Below are positions 29,115-36,740 of a stretch of DNA of 64,000 nt, one piece after another. Numbering within the stretch: position 1 is the first letter of the stretch; each line of letters begins with the position of its first letter. Origin of the DNA: JBNPEO01 sp050490315 (lineage in GTDB: Bacteria; Actinomycetota; Actinomycetes; Actinomycetales; Micrococcaceae); contig NZ_JBNPEO010000001.1 of assembly GCF_050490315.1 (NCBI RefSeq), positions 434,001 to 498,000 of the forward strand, in the 5' to 3' direction. Both the position numbers and the translations under genes were made by a program. The notes under the pieces are model-generated. The model was given only the letters and a program-made list of their open reading frames with translations, ran no database searches and was not told where the DNA came from.

Positions 29115-29336
29115 ATGGCCAAGAAGGACGGGGTCATTGAGATCGAGGGCGTTGTGACAGAGGCTCTTCCCAATGCGATGTTTCGCGTTGAGTTGACCAA
29201 CAAGCACATCGTTCTGGCACACATCTCAGGAAAAATGCGTCAGCACTACATCAGGATCCTCCCAGAGGACCGCGTGGTGGTGGAGCTCAGCCCGTACGAC
29301 CTCACTCGAGGCCGTATTGTCTACCGCTACAAATAA
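29115..29336 (+). CDS. infA: Translation initiation factor IF-1
   Basis: OB-fold factor that occupies the ribosomal A site during initiation. 73 residues, starting AKKDGVIEIEGVVTEALPNAMFRVEL and containing the RNA-binding ISGKMRQHYIRILPEDRV. GCGGAGGAT precedes the ATG. First gene of infA-rpmJ-rpsM-rpsK. Confidence 0.97.
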   Translation: MAKKDGVIEIEGVVTEALPNAMFRVELTNKHIVLAHISGKMRQHYIRILPEDRVVVELSPYDLTRGRIVYRYK

Positions 29337-29408
29337 ACCGCTGAAAGCCTGAGGCGAATTTCACCGACGGCCACCTCAGTACTCACTGCAAACACGCAAA
29401 GGAATGCC

Positions 29409-29522
29409 ATGAAGGTCAAGCCGAGCGTCAAGCAGATCTGCGACAAGTGCAAAGTGATCCGCCGTAATGGCCGGGTCATGGTGATCTGCGAGAACCCGCG
29501 CCACAAGCAGCGTCAGGGCTAA
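29409..29522 (+). CDS. rpmJ: 50S ribosomal protein L36
   Basis: 37-residue zinc-ribbon ribosomal protein: MKVKPSVKQICDKCKVIRR and then VICENPRHKQRQG. Cys11, Cys14, Cys27 and His32 form the C-C-C-H zinc site, so this is the zinc-binding form. AAAGGAA lies before the ATG. It stands 72 bases after infA and 185 bases before rpsM. Confidence 0.96.
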   Translation: MKVKPSVKQICDKCKVIRRNGRVMVICENPRHKQRQG

Positions 29523-29707
29523 TTCCCTTAGGGAATTACCCTCCAGGAAACTGGACTGCTTAACCCACGCAAGTAAATAAAGGCAGCACAAGCTGAATTG
29601 GGACGTATTGAGCCCGGACAGCTAACCCCCGGTCGGAGGCTGGGGCCGCACTGAAAGTGCGGGTGTACTGCCTACGACCTCCGGTTTATACAAGGAGCAC
29701 TGCCACT
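29523..29707 (+). promoter_or_regulatory. Structured leader before rpsM
   Basis: 185 bases with no gene. Hairpins: TTCCC-TTA-GGGAA (29523-29535) straight after the rpmJ stop; CCGCACT-gaa-AGTGCGG (29646-29662); and long-range CGGAGG (29634-29639) with CCTCCG (29678-29683), which together could form a multi-branched fold ending just before the AAGGAG of rpsM. It could be a protein-binding leader of the alpha-type operon; this is inference. Confidence 0.45.
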
Positions 29708-30085
29708 ATGGCTCGTCTCGCTGGCGTAGACATTCCCCGCGAAAAGCGGTTGGAAATTGCGCTTACATACATCTACGGCGTGGGCAAGACCCGTGCACAC
29801 GAAACCCTGGCTGCCACCGGCATCAGCGCTGACGTCCGCGTTAAGGACCTCACCGACGCCGAGCTGGTTCAGCTGCGTGACTACATTGAAGGCAACTACA
29901 AGGTTGAGGGTGACCTTCGCCGCGAAGTAGCTGCAGATATCCGCCGCAAGGTTGAAATCGGTAGCTACGAAGGCCTGCGTCACCGCAAGGGCCTGCCAGT
30001 ACGCGGACAGCGTACCAAGACCAACGCTCGTACCCGCAAGGGCCCGAAGCGGACCGTCGCCGGCAAGAAGAAGGCTACTCGCTAA
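29708..30085 (+). CDS. rpsM: 30S ribosomal protein S13
   Basis: Small-subunit head protein contacting the P-site tRNA, 125 residues. The N-terminus ARLAGVDIPREKRLEIALTYIYGVGKTRA and the C-terminal RTKTNARTRKGPKRTVAGKKK tail are classic. The ATG at 29708 with AAGGAG upstream is right; the frame upstream of it lies in the leader hairpins. Confidence 0.97.
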   Translation: MARLAGVDIPREKRLEIALTYIYGVGKTRAHETLAATGISADVRVKDLTDAELVQLRDYIEGNYKVEGDLRREVAADIRRKVEIGSYEGLRHRKGLPVRGQRTKTNARTRKGPKRTVAGKKKATR

Positions 30086-30135
30086 GTCCTTCCGGACTAA
30101 CGAAGCTTTCCCCATAACTTTCTGTAGGAGAAGAA

Positions 30136-30537
30136 ATGCCCCCGAAGACTCGTGGCGCGGTTCGCAAGCCGCGTAAGAAGGACAAGAAGAATATCGCGCT
30201 TGGCCAGGCGCACATCAAGAGCACCTTTAACAACACCATCGTGTCCATCACGGACCCCACTGGTGCTGTCATCTCATGGGCATCCGCCGGTGAAGTTGGC
30301 TTCAAGGGCTCGCGTAAGTCCACTCCGTTCGCCGCACAGCAGGCCGCAGAGTCCGCTGCAAAGCGCGCTCAGGAGCACGGTTTGCGCAAGGTTGACGTAT
30401 TCGTAAAGGGTCCGGGCTCAGGCCGCGAGACCGCCATCCGCGCACTGCAGGCTGCTGGCCTGGAGGTTGGCTCCATTCAGGACGTCACCCCCAGCGCTCA
30501 CAACGGCTGCCGTCCGCCGAAGCGCCGCCGCGTCTAA
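30136..30537 (+). CDS. rpsK: 30S ribosomal protein S11
   Basis: Platform protein of the small subunit, 133 residues, with a basic N-terminus (KPRKKDKKNIALGQAHIKSTFNNTIVSITD) and the C-terminal SVQDVTPSAHNGCRPPKRRRV-type end, here SIQDVTPSAHNGCRPPKRRRV. GTAGGAGAAGAA precedes the ATG. In many bacteria rpsD comes next; here the next gene is rpoA. Confidence 0.97.
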   Translation: MPPKTRGAVRKPRKKDKKNIALGQAHIKSTFNNTIVSITDPTGAVISWASAGEVGFKGSRKSTPFAAQQAAESAAKRAQEHGLRKVDVFVKGPGSGRETAIRALQAAGLEVGSIQDVTPSAHNGCRPPKRRRV

Positions 30538-30543
30538 TTGTTA

Positions 30544-30600
30544 ATAGCCACCAGCGATGGTGCGTGAGGAGTATTACTCCCACGCACCATTAGCTGGCTA
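30544..30600 (+). promoter_or_regulatory. Long stem-loop between rpsK and rpoA
   Basis: TAGCCA-CCAGC-ATGGTGCGTG-GGAGT on the left pairs with ACTCC-CACGCACCAT-GCTGG-CTA on the right with small bulges. The 10-bp core is 30557-30566 with 30581-30590. No T-tract follows. It could be a partial terminator or processing site lowering rpoA relative to the ribosomal genes. It occupies the place of the missing rpsD. Confidence 0.6.
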
Positions 30601-30686
30601 GGCTGGAAACGATTGGTACGGACCGACGTCGATTTCCACCACCTGTGTTGCGTCATATAGCGGATGCTCGCCGAAAGGAAACCTAA

Positions 30687-31697
30687 GTGCTCATTGCACA
30701 GCGCCCCACCCTCTCAGAAGAGGTAGTCTCCGAGAACCGTTCACGGTTCGTCATTGAACCGCTTGAGCCTGGCTTCGGCTACACTCTCGGAAACTCCCTC
30801 CGCCGTACCCTGCTCTCCTCCATTCCCGGTGCTGCTGTAACCAGCATCCGGATTGATGGTGTGTTGCACGAATTCACCACCGTTCCCGGTGTAAAGGAAG
30901 ATGTCACTGAGATCATCCTGAACATCAAGAGCCTTTCGGTGTCTTCTGAGCACGATGAGCCGGTTGTTGCTTACCTGCGCAAGCAGGGCCCCGGAGTCGT
31001 CACCGCCGCGGACATTGCTCCTCCGGCCGGTGTTGAATTCCACAACCCGGATCTGCACATTGCCACGCTTAATTCGAAGGGCAAGTTCGAACTCGAACTG
31101 ACCATCGAACGCGGCCGTGGTTACGTTTCGGCAGCTCAGAATAAATCAGGCGAGTCCGAGATCGGCCGTATTCCGGTTGACTCGATCTACTCACCCGTGA
31201 TGAAGGTGACCTTCCGCGTGGAGGCCACCCGTGTTGAGCAGCGCACTGACTTCGACAAGCTCATTGTCGACGTGGAAACCAAAGCAGCCATCACCCCGCG
31301 TGATGCTGTGGCTTCCGCCGGCACCACCTTGGTGGAGCTGTTCGGTCTGGCACGCGAGCTGAACACCGCAGCTGAAGGTATTGAGATTGGCCCGTCGCCT
31401 ACGGACGCTGCTTTGGCCGCTGACATGGCTCTGCCGATCGAGGATCTGGACCTTACGGTTCGTTCCTACAATTGCCTCAAGCGTGAGGGCATCCACTCCG
31501 TGGGTGAACTCGTTGCTCGCTCCGAGGCAGACCTGATGGACATCCGTAACTTCGGTGCGAAGTCCATTGACGAGGTCAAGGCAAAGCTGGTTGAACTGGG
31601 TCTGTCCCTCAAGGACTCCCCTCCCGGTTTTGATCTTGCAGCCCGTGCCGCAGCCATTGAAGAGGACGACGCCGCTTTCGGCGACGACGAACTCTAA
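30687..31697 (+). CDS. rpoA: RNA polymerase alpha subunit
   Basis: Assembly platform of RNA polymerase, 336 residues. The N-terminal dimerisation domain shows FVIEPLEPGFGYTLGNSLRRTLLSSIPGAAVTSI. A linker follows, then the C-terminal domain that touches UP elements and activators (DLTVRSYNCLKREGIHSVGELVARSEADLMDIRNFG). It starts at GTG 30687 with GAAAGG upstream; the conserved N-terminal LIAQRPTL supports this. rplQ follows after 65 bases. Confidence 0.97.
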   Translation: MLIAQRPTLSEEVVSENRSRFVIEPLEPGFGYTLGNSLRRTLLSSIPGAAVTSIRIDGVLHEFTTVPGVKEDVTEIILNIKSLSVSSEHDEPVVAYLRKQGPGVVTAADIAPPAGVEFHNPDLHIATLNSKGKFELELTIERGRGYVSAAQNKSGESEIGRIPVDSIYSPVMKVTFRVEATRVEQRTDFDKLIVDVETKAAITPRDAVASAGTTLVELFGLARELNTAAEGIEIGPSPTDAALAADMALPIEDLDLTVRSYNCLKREGIHSVGELVARSEADLMDIRNFGAKSIDEVKAKLVELGLSLKDSPPGFDLAARAAAIEEDDAAFGDDEL

Positions 31698-31762
31698 ACA
31701 GCAGATTCCGGCTGCCGATTCGCTGAGCGATTCGGCTGGCCATTCCAACAGGAGAAATAACT

Positions 31763-32473
31763 ATGCCTACCCCCACTAAGGGTCCGCGCCTCGGAGGCGG
31801 AGCGGCTCACGAGCGTTTGATGCTCGCGAACCTGTCCGCAGCGCTCTTTGAGCACAAGCGGATTACCACCACCTTGACCAAGGCCAAGCGCCTCAAGCCG
31901 TACGCAGAGCGTCTCGTGACGTTCGCAAAGCGCGGGGACTTGTCCTCACGCCGTCGTGTGCTTGCTTTGATCAGCAACAAGGGCATTGTCCACGAGCTGT
32001 TCACCGACATTGCCCAGGCAGTGGAGAACCGCGACGGTGGCTACACCCGCATCACCAAGATCGGTAACCGTAAGGGCGACAACGCTCCTATGGCCGTGAT
32101 TGAACTCGTTCTCGAGCCGCTTTCCGCTAAGCAGTCCGTTGTTGCCGAGGCCAGCACTGCTGCTGCCAAGGCTGCCCCGGCCGCTGAGGAAGCTGTTGTT
32201 GCCGAGTCCTCTGAGGTTGAAGCTGTTGAGGCTGATGCTGCAGAGTCCACCGAAGCTAAGTACGCTGGCTCCAAGCCTGCTACCGAGGACAACGTTGCTC
32301 CTGAGGGCTACGAGGTCAAGGGCAACGAGGACTCCATGAAGTTCCACGTTCCCGGCTCACGCTGGTACGACGCTACTGTTGCCGAAGTTTGGTTTGACTC
32401 AGCTGAGTCCGCCGCAGCTGCTGGCTTTGCGCCTGCAGGTGGCGAAGCCGCTCAGGCAGTAGAAGCAGAGTAA
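31763..32473 (+). CDS. rplQ: 50S ribosomal protein L17 with an added C-terminal module
   Basis: L17 sits near the tunnel exit and is usually about 120-130 residues; this one has 236. Residues 1-118 are the L17 core (PTPTKGPRLGGGAAHERLMLANL onward). About 60 Ala/Glu/Val-rich residues form a linker. Residues 181-225 are a small compact module: EGYEVKGNEDSMKFHVPGSR, then WYDATVAEVWFDSAESAAAAGF. This matches from memory the pattern GN-S-H-PGS-Y-T-AEWF-A-AGF of a short module called the sunset domain in some databases, found on secreted and nuclease-type proteins. Its role on a ribosomal protein is unknown to me. It is the end of the rpsM-rpoA group. Confidence 0.95.
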   Translation: MPTPTKGPRLGGGAAHERLMLANLSAALFEHKRITTTLTKAKRLKPYAERLVTFAKRGDLSSRRRVLALISNKGIVHELFTDIAQAVENRDGGYTRITKIGNRKGDNAPMAVIELVLEPLSAKQSVVAEASTAAAKAAPAAEEAVVAESSEVEAVEADAAESTEAKYAGSKPATEDNVAPEGYEVKGNEDSMKFHVPGSRWYDATVAEVWFDSAESAAAAGFAPAGGEAAQAVEAE

Positions 32474-32492
32474 TCTGCCTCTACGTCCGCAG

Positions 32493-32505
32493 TAGTATTC
32501 GTTGA
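32493..32505 (+). promoter_or_regulatory. -10 box abutting the truA start codon (leaderless candidate)
   Basis: TAGTAT (32493-32498) with 6 bases to the ATG at 32505. There is no Shine-Dalgarno sequence in front of truA. A transcript from this box would begin at the ATG itself. Confidence 0.45.
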
Positions 32506-33395
32506 TGAACGAGCTCAAACCCGCCACCCCCACTTTTGGGGGTGGCGGGTTTTTGCGTGTCCGCTTAGATTTGGCGTACGACGGCGGCCCTTTCAGCGGG
32601 TGGGCCACTCAACCGGGGCTGGTAACGGTTCAAGGCAGCCTCGAGGAGGCACTTGCGTTGATGTTGCGACGCCGGGTACGGGTCACGGTTGCTGGCCGTA
32701 CCGACGCCGGAGTACACGCGAGTGGGCAAGTGGCCCACATCGATCTCACCCCGGAGGAATGGGGTTCGCTGCCTCGCGGGAATGAACTCGCGCCGGGGGA
32801 GGCGTTGCGCCGCCGCTTGGATGGCGCCCTCAACCGGGTTCTGGGCGACGACCATTCGGCACTGGTCATCCGTAAAAGCGAATTGGCTGATCCTGGTTTT
32901 GATGCGCGCTTTTCAGCCTTGTGGCGCCGCTACAGCTATCGCATTGTTGACCTGCCTCAGTACCGGGACCCGTTGAGCCGGACAGTGACCTTGTGGCACA
33001 AGCACGCCTTGGACGTTGAGGCCATGAATGCTGGTGCCAGAACGCTTTTGGGTCTCCGAGATTTCCGGGCGTTTTGTAAACCCCGCGAAGGCGCAACCAC
33101 CATCCGGGAACTTCAGCGCTTTGAGTTCACACGAGGCCAAGACGGTGTCATCACCGTGGCAGTTCAAGCCGATGCGTTCTGCCACAACATGGTCCGTGCA
33201 CTCGTTGGATCTACGCTGCGGGTAGGAGACGGCCGGGAAAAGCCTGAGTGGCTGTACGCTCGTTTGCAGGCTGGTATTCGGGACGCAAAGTCAGTTCTCG
33301 CTGCCCCACACCCTTTGGTCCTAGAAGAGGTTGCCTACCCCGGGCCGGAGGAACTCGCCGCCCGCGCAGAACTGACGCGAGCCCGCCGGGCGTAG
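32505..33395 (+). CDS. truA: tRNA pseudouridine(38-40) synthase
   Basis: Converts uridines 38-40 of the tRNA anticodon arm to pseudouridine. 296 residues from the ATG; the catalytic Asp67 is in AGRTDAGVHASGQ. Also visible are RLDLAYDGGPFSGWATQPG at the start and the C-terminal HNMVRALVGSTLRVG. Start choice matters: codons 5-17 coincide with the rplQ terminator stem. Translation could also begin at TTG 32553, just past the terminator, giving MRVRLDLAYDGG. I prefer ATG 32505 because a -10 box sits 6 bases upstream, but this is not settled. Confidence 0.93.
   Translation: MNELKPATPTFGGGGFLRVRLDLAYDGGPFSGWATQPGLVTVQGSLEEALALMLRRRVRVTVAGRTDAGVHASGQVAHIDLTPEEWGSLPRGNELAPGEALRRRLDGALNRVLGDDHSALVIRKSELADPGFDARFSALWRRYSYRIVDLPQYRDPLSRTVTLWHKHALDVEAMNAGARTLLGLRDFRAFCKPREGATTIRELQRFEFTRGQDGVITVAVQADAFCHNMVRALVGSTLRVGDGREKPEWLYARLQAGIRDAKSVLAAPHPLVLEEVAYPGPEELAARAELTRARRA
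32517..32554 (+). terminator. Intrinsic terminator of the rplQ operon, inside the truA reading frame
   Basis: Perfect stem AAACCCGCCACCCCCA (32517-32532), loop CTTT, TGGGGGTGGCGGGTTT (32537-32552), then TT. It is the strongest textbook terminator in the window, beginning 43 bases after the rplQ stop. It lies in frame within truA codons 5-17. Confidence 0.92.
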
Positions 33396-33411
33396 TTTCG
33401 GATGACATAAC

Positions 33412-33444
33412 GGATCCCCCCGGCTCTGGGTGCCGAGGGGATCC
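33412..33444. terminator. Terminator between convergent truA and tadC
   Basis: GGATCCCCCCGGC (33412-33424) pairs with GCCGAGGGGATCC (33432-33444) with one mismatch and a 7-nt loop. It lies between the ends of two convergent units and could serve both. No T-tract on either side. Confidence 0.6.
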
Positions 33445-33462
33445 TGACTGGGGGCCGCGCTG

Positions 33463-34338
33463 CTAGGAGAACGCGGCAATTATGTTCATCACTGCAGGGC
33501 CCAGCAGGATGATGAACAGTGTGGGGAAAATACAGAAGATGAGCGGGAAGAGAATTTTCACCGGGATTTTCATGGCGTGTTCCTCAGCCCGTTGACGACG
33601 TTTGATTCTCAACTCGTGCGCCTGAATCTTGAGGACCTTCGCAATCGGTACGCCGTAGGTATCGGCCTGGATAATAGCCCGGATAAAACTGCGCAGTTCC
33701 GGCACCTGAACTCGTTCAGCCATGGCCTGGTAGGCCTCTTTGCGCGACCGCCCCACCTGAATGTCTTGAAGCGTTCGGATGAGTTCCTCAGCTAGTGGCC
33801 CATCACCATTTTGCCCTGCCCGTCCCATGGCTGCTTCGAATCCCAAACCTGCTTGGACGGAAATGAGCATCTGGTCCAGAGAATTGGGGAGCTCCTTTTG
33901 AATGGCAGCCCGGCGTTTCTCTGCCTGGCTTCGCAATAGCAAATCAGGGGCGAAGAAACCGAAGGCTAGGGATCCTATAAAGATCAAAAAGCGTATGGGC
34001 GAAGGACTGGCGAGTAACACCATCAGCCCAAGCGCGCCCAGAACCAGGGCAAGAAGAGGTTTGACTGAAATAAGCCGCTCGAGCGGCCAGTCTTTAGGCC
34101 GTCCTGCAGCCGCCAGCTGCCGGTCAAGCCAAGCTTCGTAGCTTTTGGGTGTGAGCTGCCGGGAGAAAGTTGTCCAACTTTCGCCCAATGCAGGCTTGTC
34201 GGATTGAACTCTCTCACGCAAACCTAGGTTGCTTTGAATATTGCGGATCCCGGCGCGGTCTGGGCTCAACACAAGCCAAACCATCACGGAGATGGGAACT
34301 ACTATTGCCAGCATTGCGCCGAGGGCTATGGGTGACAT
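33463..34338 (-). CDS. tadC: Tad pilus platform protein TadC (type II secretion F family)
   Basis: Integral-membrane platform of the Flp pilus motor, 291 residues. An N-terminal membrane segment is followed by a second hydrophobic pair, then the T2SF domain: RRAAIQKELPNSLDQMLISVQAGLGFEAAMGRAG, a long helical cytosolic part, and two C-terminal membrane helices ending IFPTLFIILLGPAVMNII. AGGAGG precedes the ATG, 9 bases after the tadB stop. It is the last gene of the operon. Confidence 0.88.
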   Translation of the reverse strand: MSPIALGAMLAIVVPISVMVWLVLSPDRAGIRNIQSNLGLRERVQSDKPALGESWTTFSRQLTPKSYEAWLDRQLAAAGRPKDWPLERLISVKPLLALVLGALGLMVLLASPSPIRFLIFIGSLAFGFFAPDLLLRSQAEKRRAAIQKELPNSLDQMLISVQAGLGFEAAMGRAGQNGDGPLAEELIRTLQDIQVGRSRKEAYQAMAERVQVPELRSFIRAIIQADTYGVPIAKVLKIQAHELRIKRRQRAEEHAMKIPVKILFPLIFCIFPTLFIILLGPAVMNIIAAFS

Positions 34339-34347
34339 GAGGTCCTC

Positions 34348-35301
34348 CTAATACTTCGGCTTGATCAGACGGCTGAGCCAAAAACCGCCGATTGCTAGCA
34401 TGATGGCCGCAACGATCAACATCAGCAGCCCAGGGAGGGTAGTGGTGAAGGTGACTGCGTAGCTTGGATTGATAAACAACAACGCGACGAACAAAACAAT
34501 AGGAAGGGCCATAAGGACTATTGCCGACATCCTGCCCTCGGCACTGAGTGCTTGGACTTGGCGTTGGATCTGGTTCCGGTCACGGATGGTCTCTGCAAGG
34601 TGGTCCAGCACTTCAGCGAGCTCACCGCCTACTTCGCGGTGAATTTCAATGGCTTGCGCCACCCAGTCGAAGTCCTCGCTACCTGTTCGTTTGGCGACGT
34701 CCTGCATCGATTCGTTGAGCGCACGGCCAATGCGGACCTCGTTAACGATTCTGCTTAGCTCTTGGCTCATGGGCGCTTCGCCTTCGGCCGCAGCTGCATC
34801 GATGGCACGCAAAAGGCTGTGCCCGGCGCGCATACTTCCGGTGAACATTTGTAGAGTGTCAGGTAGTTGGTCTGCGAAGGCCTTTTGACGCTTGGCGGTA
34901 GTTATGGCCAACCACAACAGCATGCCACCGGGGAAGGCAACTAGCAGGACAATGGCGAGCGCCAGGCCGCTGAGGATGTACCCAATCAGCCCTCCAAGGA
35001 CTGCACCGGCTGCCATCATGAGAAGGAAGTCGGCGGGCTGCATTTTCAGCCCGGCCCGCTCCATCTTCTCCCGGTCCACCGGGGCGCTTGTTCCTGTTTT
35101 GAGCCGCCTGTTAATCAGTCCCACGGCCGAGTCTGTCAGCCGGGTCAGGCCAGATACTGTATTGACCTGGTCTGGACGCCGCCGTGTCAAAGGTATGACT
35201 CTGGTCGGTTGGAAAACCACCGTAAATAAGAGCACCAATGCTGCGAAGACCAATATGATCCCCACAACGAGCATGCTCACCGGAAGCTCGGTGGTATTCA
35301 T
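34348..35301 (-). CDS. tadB: Tad pilus platform protein TadB (type II secretion F family)
   Basis: Partner of TadC in the inner-membrane platform, 317 residues. An N-terminal anchor (SMLVVGIILVFAALVLLFTVVF) is followed by a hydrophobic pair and the T2SF domain FADQLPDTLQMFTGSMRAGHSLLRAIDAAAAEG, with a C-terminal membrane region. Its ATG overlaps the cpaF stop by four bases (ATGA), which implies coupled translation. Confidence 0.9.
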   Translation of the reverse strand: MNTTELPVSMLVVGIILVFAALVLLFTVVFQPTRVIPLTRRRPDQVNTVSGLTRLTDSAVGLINRRLKTGTSAPVDREKMERAGLKMQPADFLLMMAAGAVLGGLIGYILSGLALAIVLLVAFPGGMLLWLAITTAKRQKAFADQLPDTLQMFTGSMRAGHSLLRAIDAAAAEGEAPMSQELSRIVNEVRIGRALNESMQDVAKRTGSEDFDWVAQAIEIHREVGGELAEVLDHLAETIRDRNQIQRQVQALSAEGRMSAIVLMALPIVLFVALLFINPSYAVTFTTTLPGLLMLIVAAIMLAIGGFWLSRLIKPKY

Positions 35302-36740
35302 CGGTGGCCCCTGACGACTGGCGCACCAAATACTTGTGGTGAAACGTGGATTCCTAGTTCTTCAAATCGGTCAGTGAATCGGGGACGGACACCGGTGGGA
35401 ACCGCGTGACCTAGGAAACGTCCGGTCAGATCAATGCCGGCAGCGTAGTCGAAGACAAAGGCGTCCTGGAGGGTGACAGTGTCCCCTTCCATGCCTTGAA
35501 CCTCAGTGACATGGGTAATGCGCCGTGTCCCGTCTCGAAGTCTGGAAATGTGCACAATGAGGTTCACTGCCGAGGCAACTTGTTCGCGGATGGCCCTGAG
35601 CGGCAAGTCCATGCCGGACATCAGTACTAGGGTTTCCAAACGGGCAATGGCGTCACGCGGCGAGTTGGCGTGAACCGTGGAAAGTGACCCATCATGGCCG
35701 GTATTCATAGCTTGGAGCATGTCTAAGCTTTCACCACCGCGGACTTCACCCACCACAATCCGGTCTGGCCGCATACGGAGCGAGTTACGGACCAGGTCAC
35801 GGATGGAGATTTCGCCGCGGCCCTCAATGTTGGGTGGCCGGCTTTCCAGACGCACCACATGATCTTGTTGGAGTTGAAGCTCCACCGCGTCCTCAATGGT
35901 GATGATGCGGTCGGTTGCAGGGATAAAGGAGGAGAGCACGTTGAGCATGGTCGTTTTGCCGGTACCGGTACCTCCGGAGACGATGATGTTCATCCTTGCC
36001 AGCACACAGGCCTTGAGCAGCTCGGCGATTTCCGGTGACATACTTCCGAACTCGATGAGCTTCTGAACCGTCAGTGCTTCACGGGCGAACTTGCGGATGG
36101 TGAGGGCTGCACCGTTGAGCGCTAAGGGCGGGATAATTGCGTTCACACGTGAGCCGTCGGCCAAACGCGCATCAACCAACGGGGACGACTCGTCAATACG
36201 CCGGCCTACACGGGAGACCACACGCTCAATCACCCGGCGCAAGGCATCTTCGCTGGCGAACTTTGTGTCAGTTTTGATGAGCTTGCCTTGGCGTTCAACG
36301 TAGATTTGATCAGCGCTGTTGACCATAATTTCCGTGACACTTGGGTCATCGAGATAACGTTGGATGGGCCCGTGGCCTAGGACATCGTCAATGATTTCGC
36401 GGATGAGCCGTTGGCGCTCGCCGCCTGAGAGTGGAACTTGTTCCTCATCCACCACGGCTTTGAGCTCGTCTTTGACGAACTTATGGAGTTCAACTTCGTC
36501 CAGGGACGAATCGGTGATTCGGGAACCGAGCCGCTCGTACAGCGCTTCACTGGCGCGTTCCTTGAGCCCGTTGAGTGCCTCACTCGCCGCAGACGCCGTC
36601 GGAGTTTCTGTCTTGACTTCCACAGCGGATTGTTCAGCTGCGTGCGCAGTAGCAATGGTTCCCAAAGTAGTGGCCGTGGCCGGGGGCGCGAGCACCTCTG
36701 GGCCCGAATTTTTTGCGGCAAGTCGGTGTGAGAGGTTCAT
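35298..36740 (-). CDS. tadA: Tad pilus assembly ATPase TadA/CpaF
   Basis: Cytoplasmic hexameric ATPase that powers Flp pilus extrusion, 480 residues. Walker A GGTGTGKT is at residues 256-263, followed by the Asp box (TIEDAVELQLQQDHVVRLE), the Walker B region (RMRPDRIVVGEVRGGE) and the His box (GHDGSLSTVHANS). About 60 residues of disordered N-terminus precede the fold. I chose ATG 36740 because it overlaps the cpaE stop by four bases; an upstream in-frame start at 36788 would lie deep in cpaE. Confidence 0.93.
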   Translation of the reverse strand: MNLSHRLAAKNSGPEVLAPPATATTLGTIATAHAAEQSAVEVKTETPTASAASEALNGLKERASEALYERLGSRITDSSLDEVELHKFVKDELKAVVDEEQVPLSGGERQRLIREIIDDVLGHGPIQRYLDDPSVTEIMVNSADQIYVERQGKLIKTDTKFASEDALRRVIERVVSRVGRRIDESSPLVDARLADGSRVNAIIPPLALNGAALTIRKFAREALTVQKLIEFGSMSPEIAELLKACVLARMNIIVSGGTGTGKTTMLNVLSSFIPATDRIITIEDAVELQLQQDHVVRLESRPPNIEGRGEISIRDLVRNSLRMRPDRIVVGEVRGGESLDMLQAMNTGHDGSLSTVHANSPRDAIARLETLVLMSGMDLPLRAIREQVASAVNLIVHISRLRDGTRRITHVTEVQGMEGDTVTLQDAFVFDYAAGIDLTGRFLGHAVPTGVRPRFTDRFEELGIHVSPQVFGAPVVRGHR

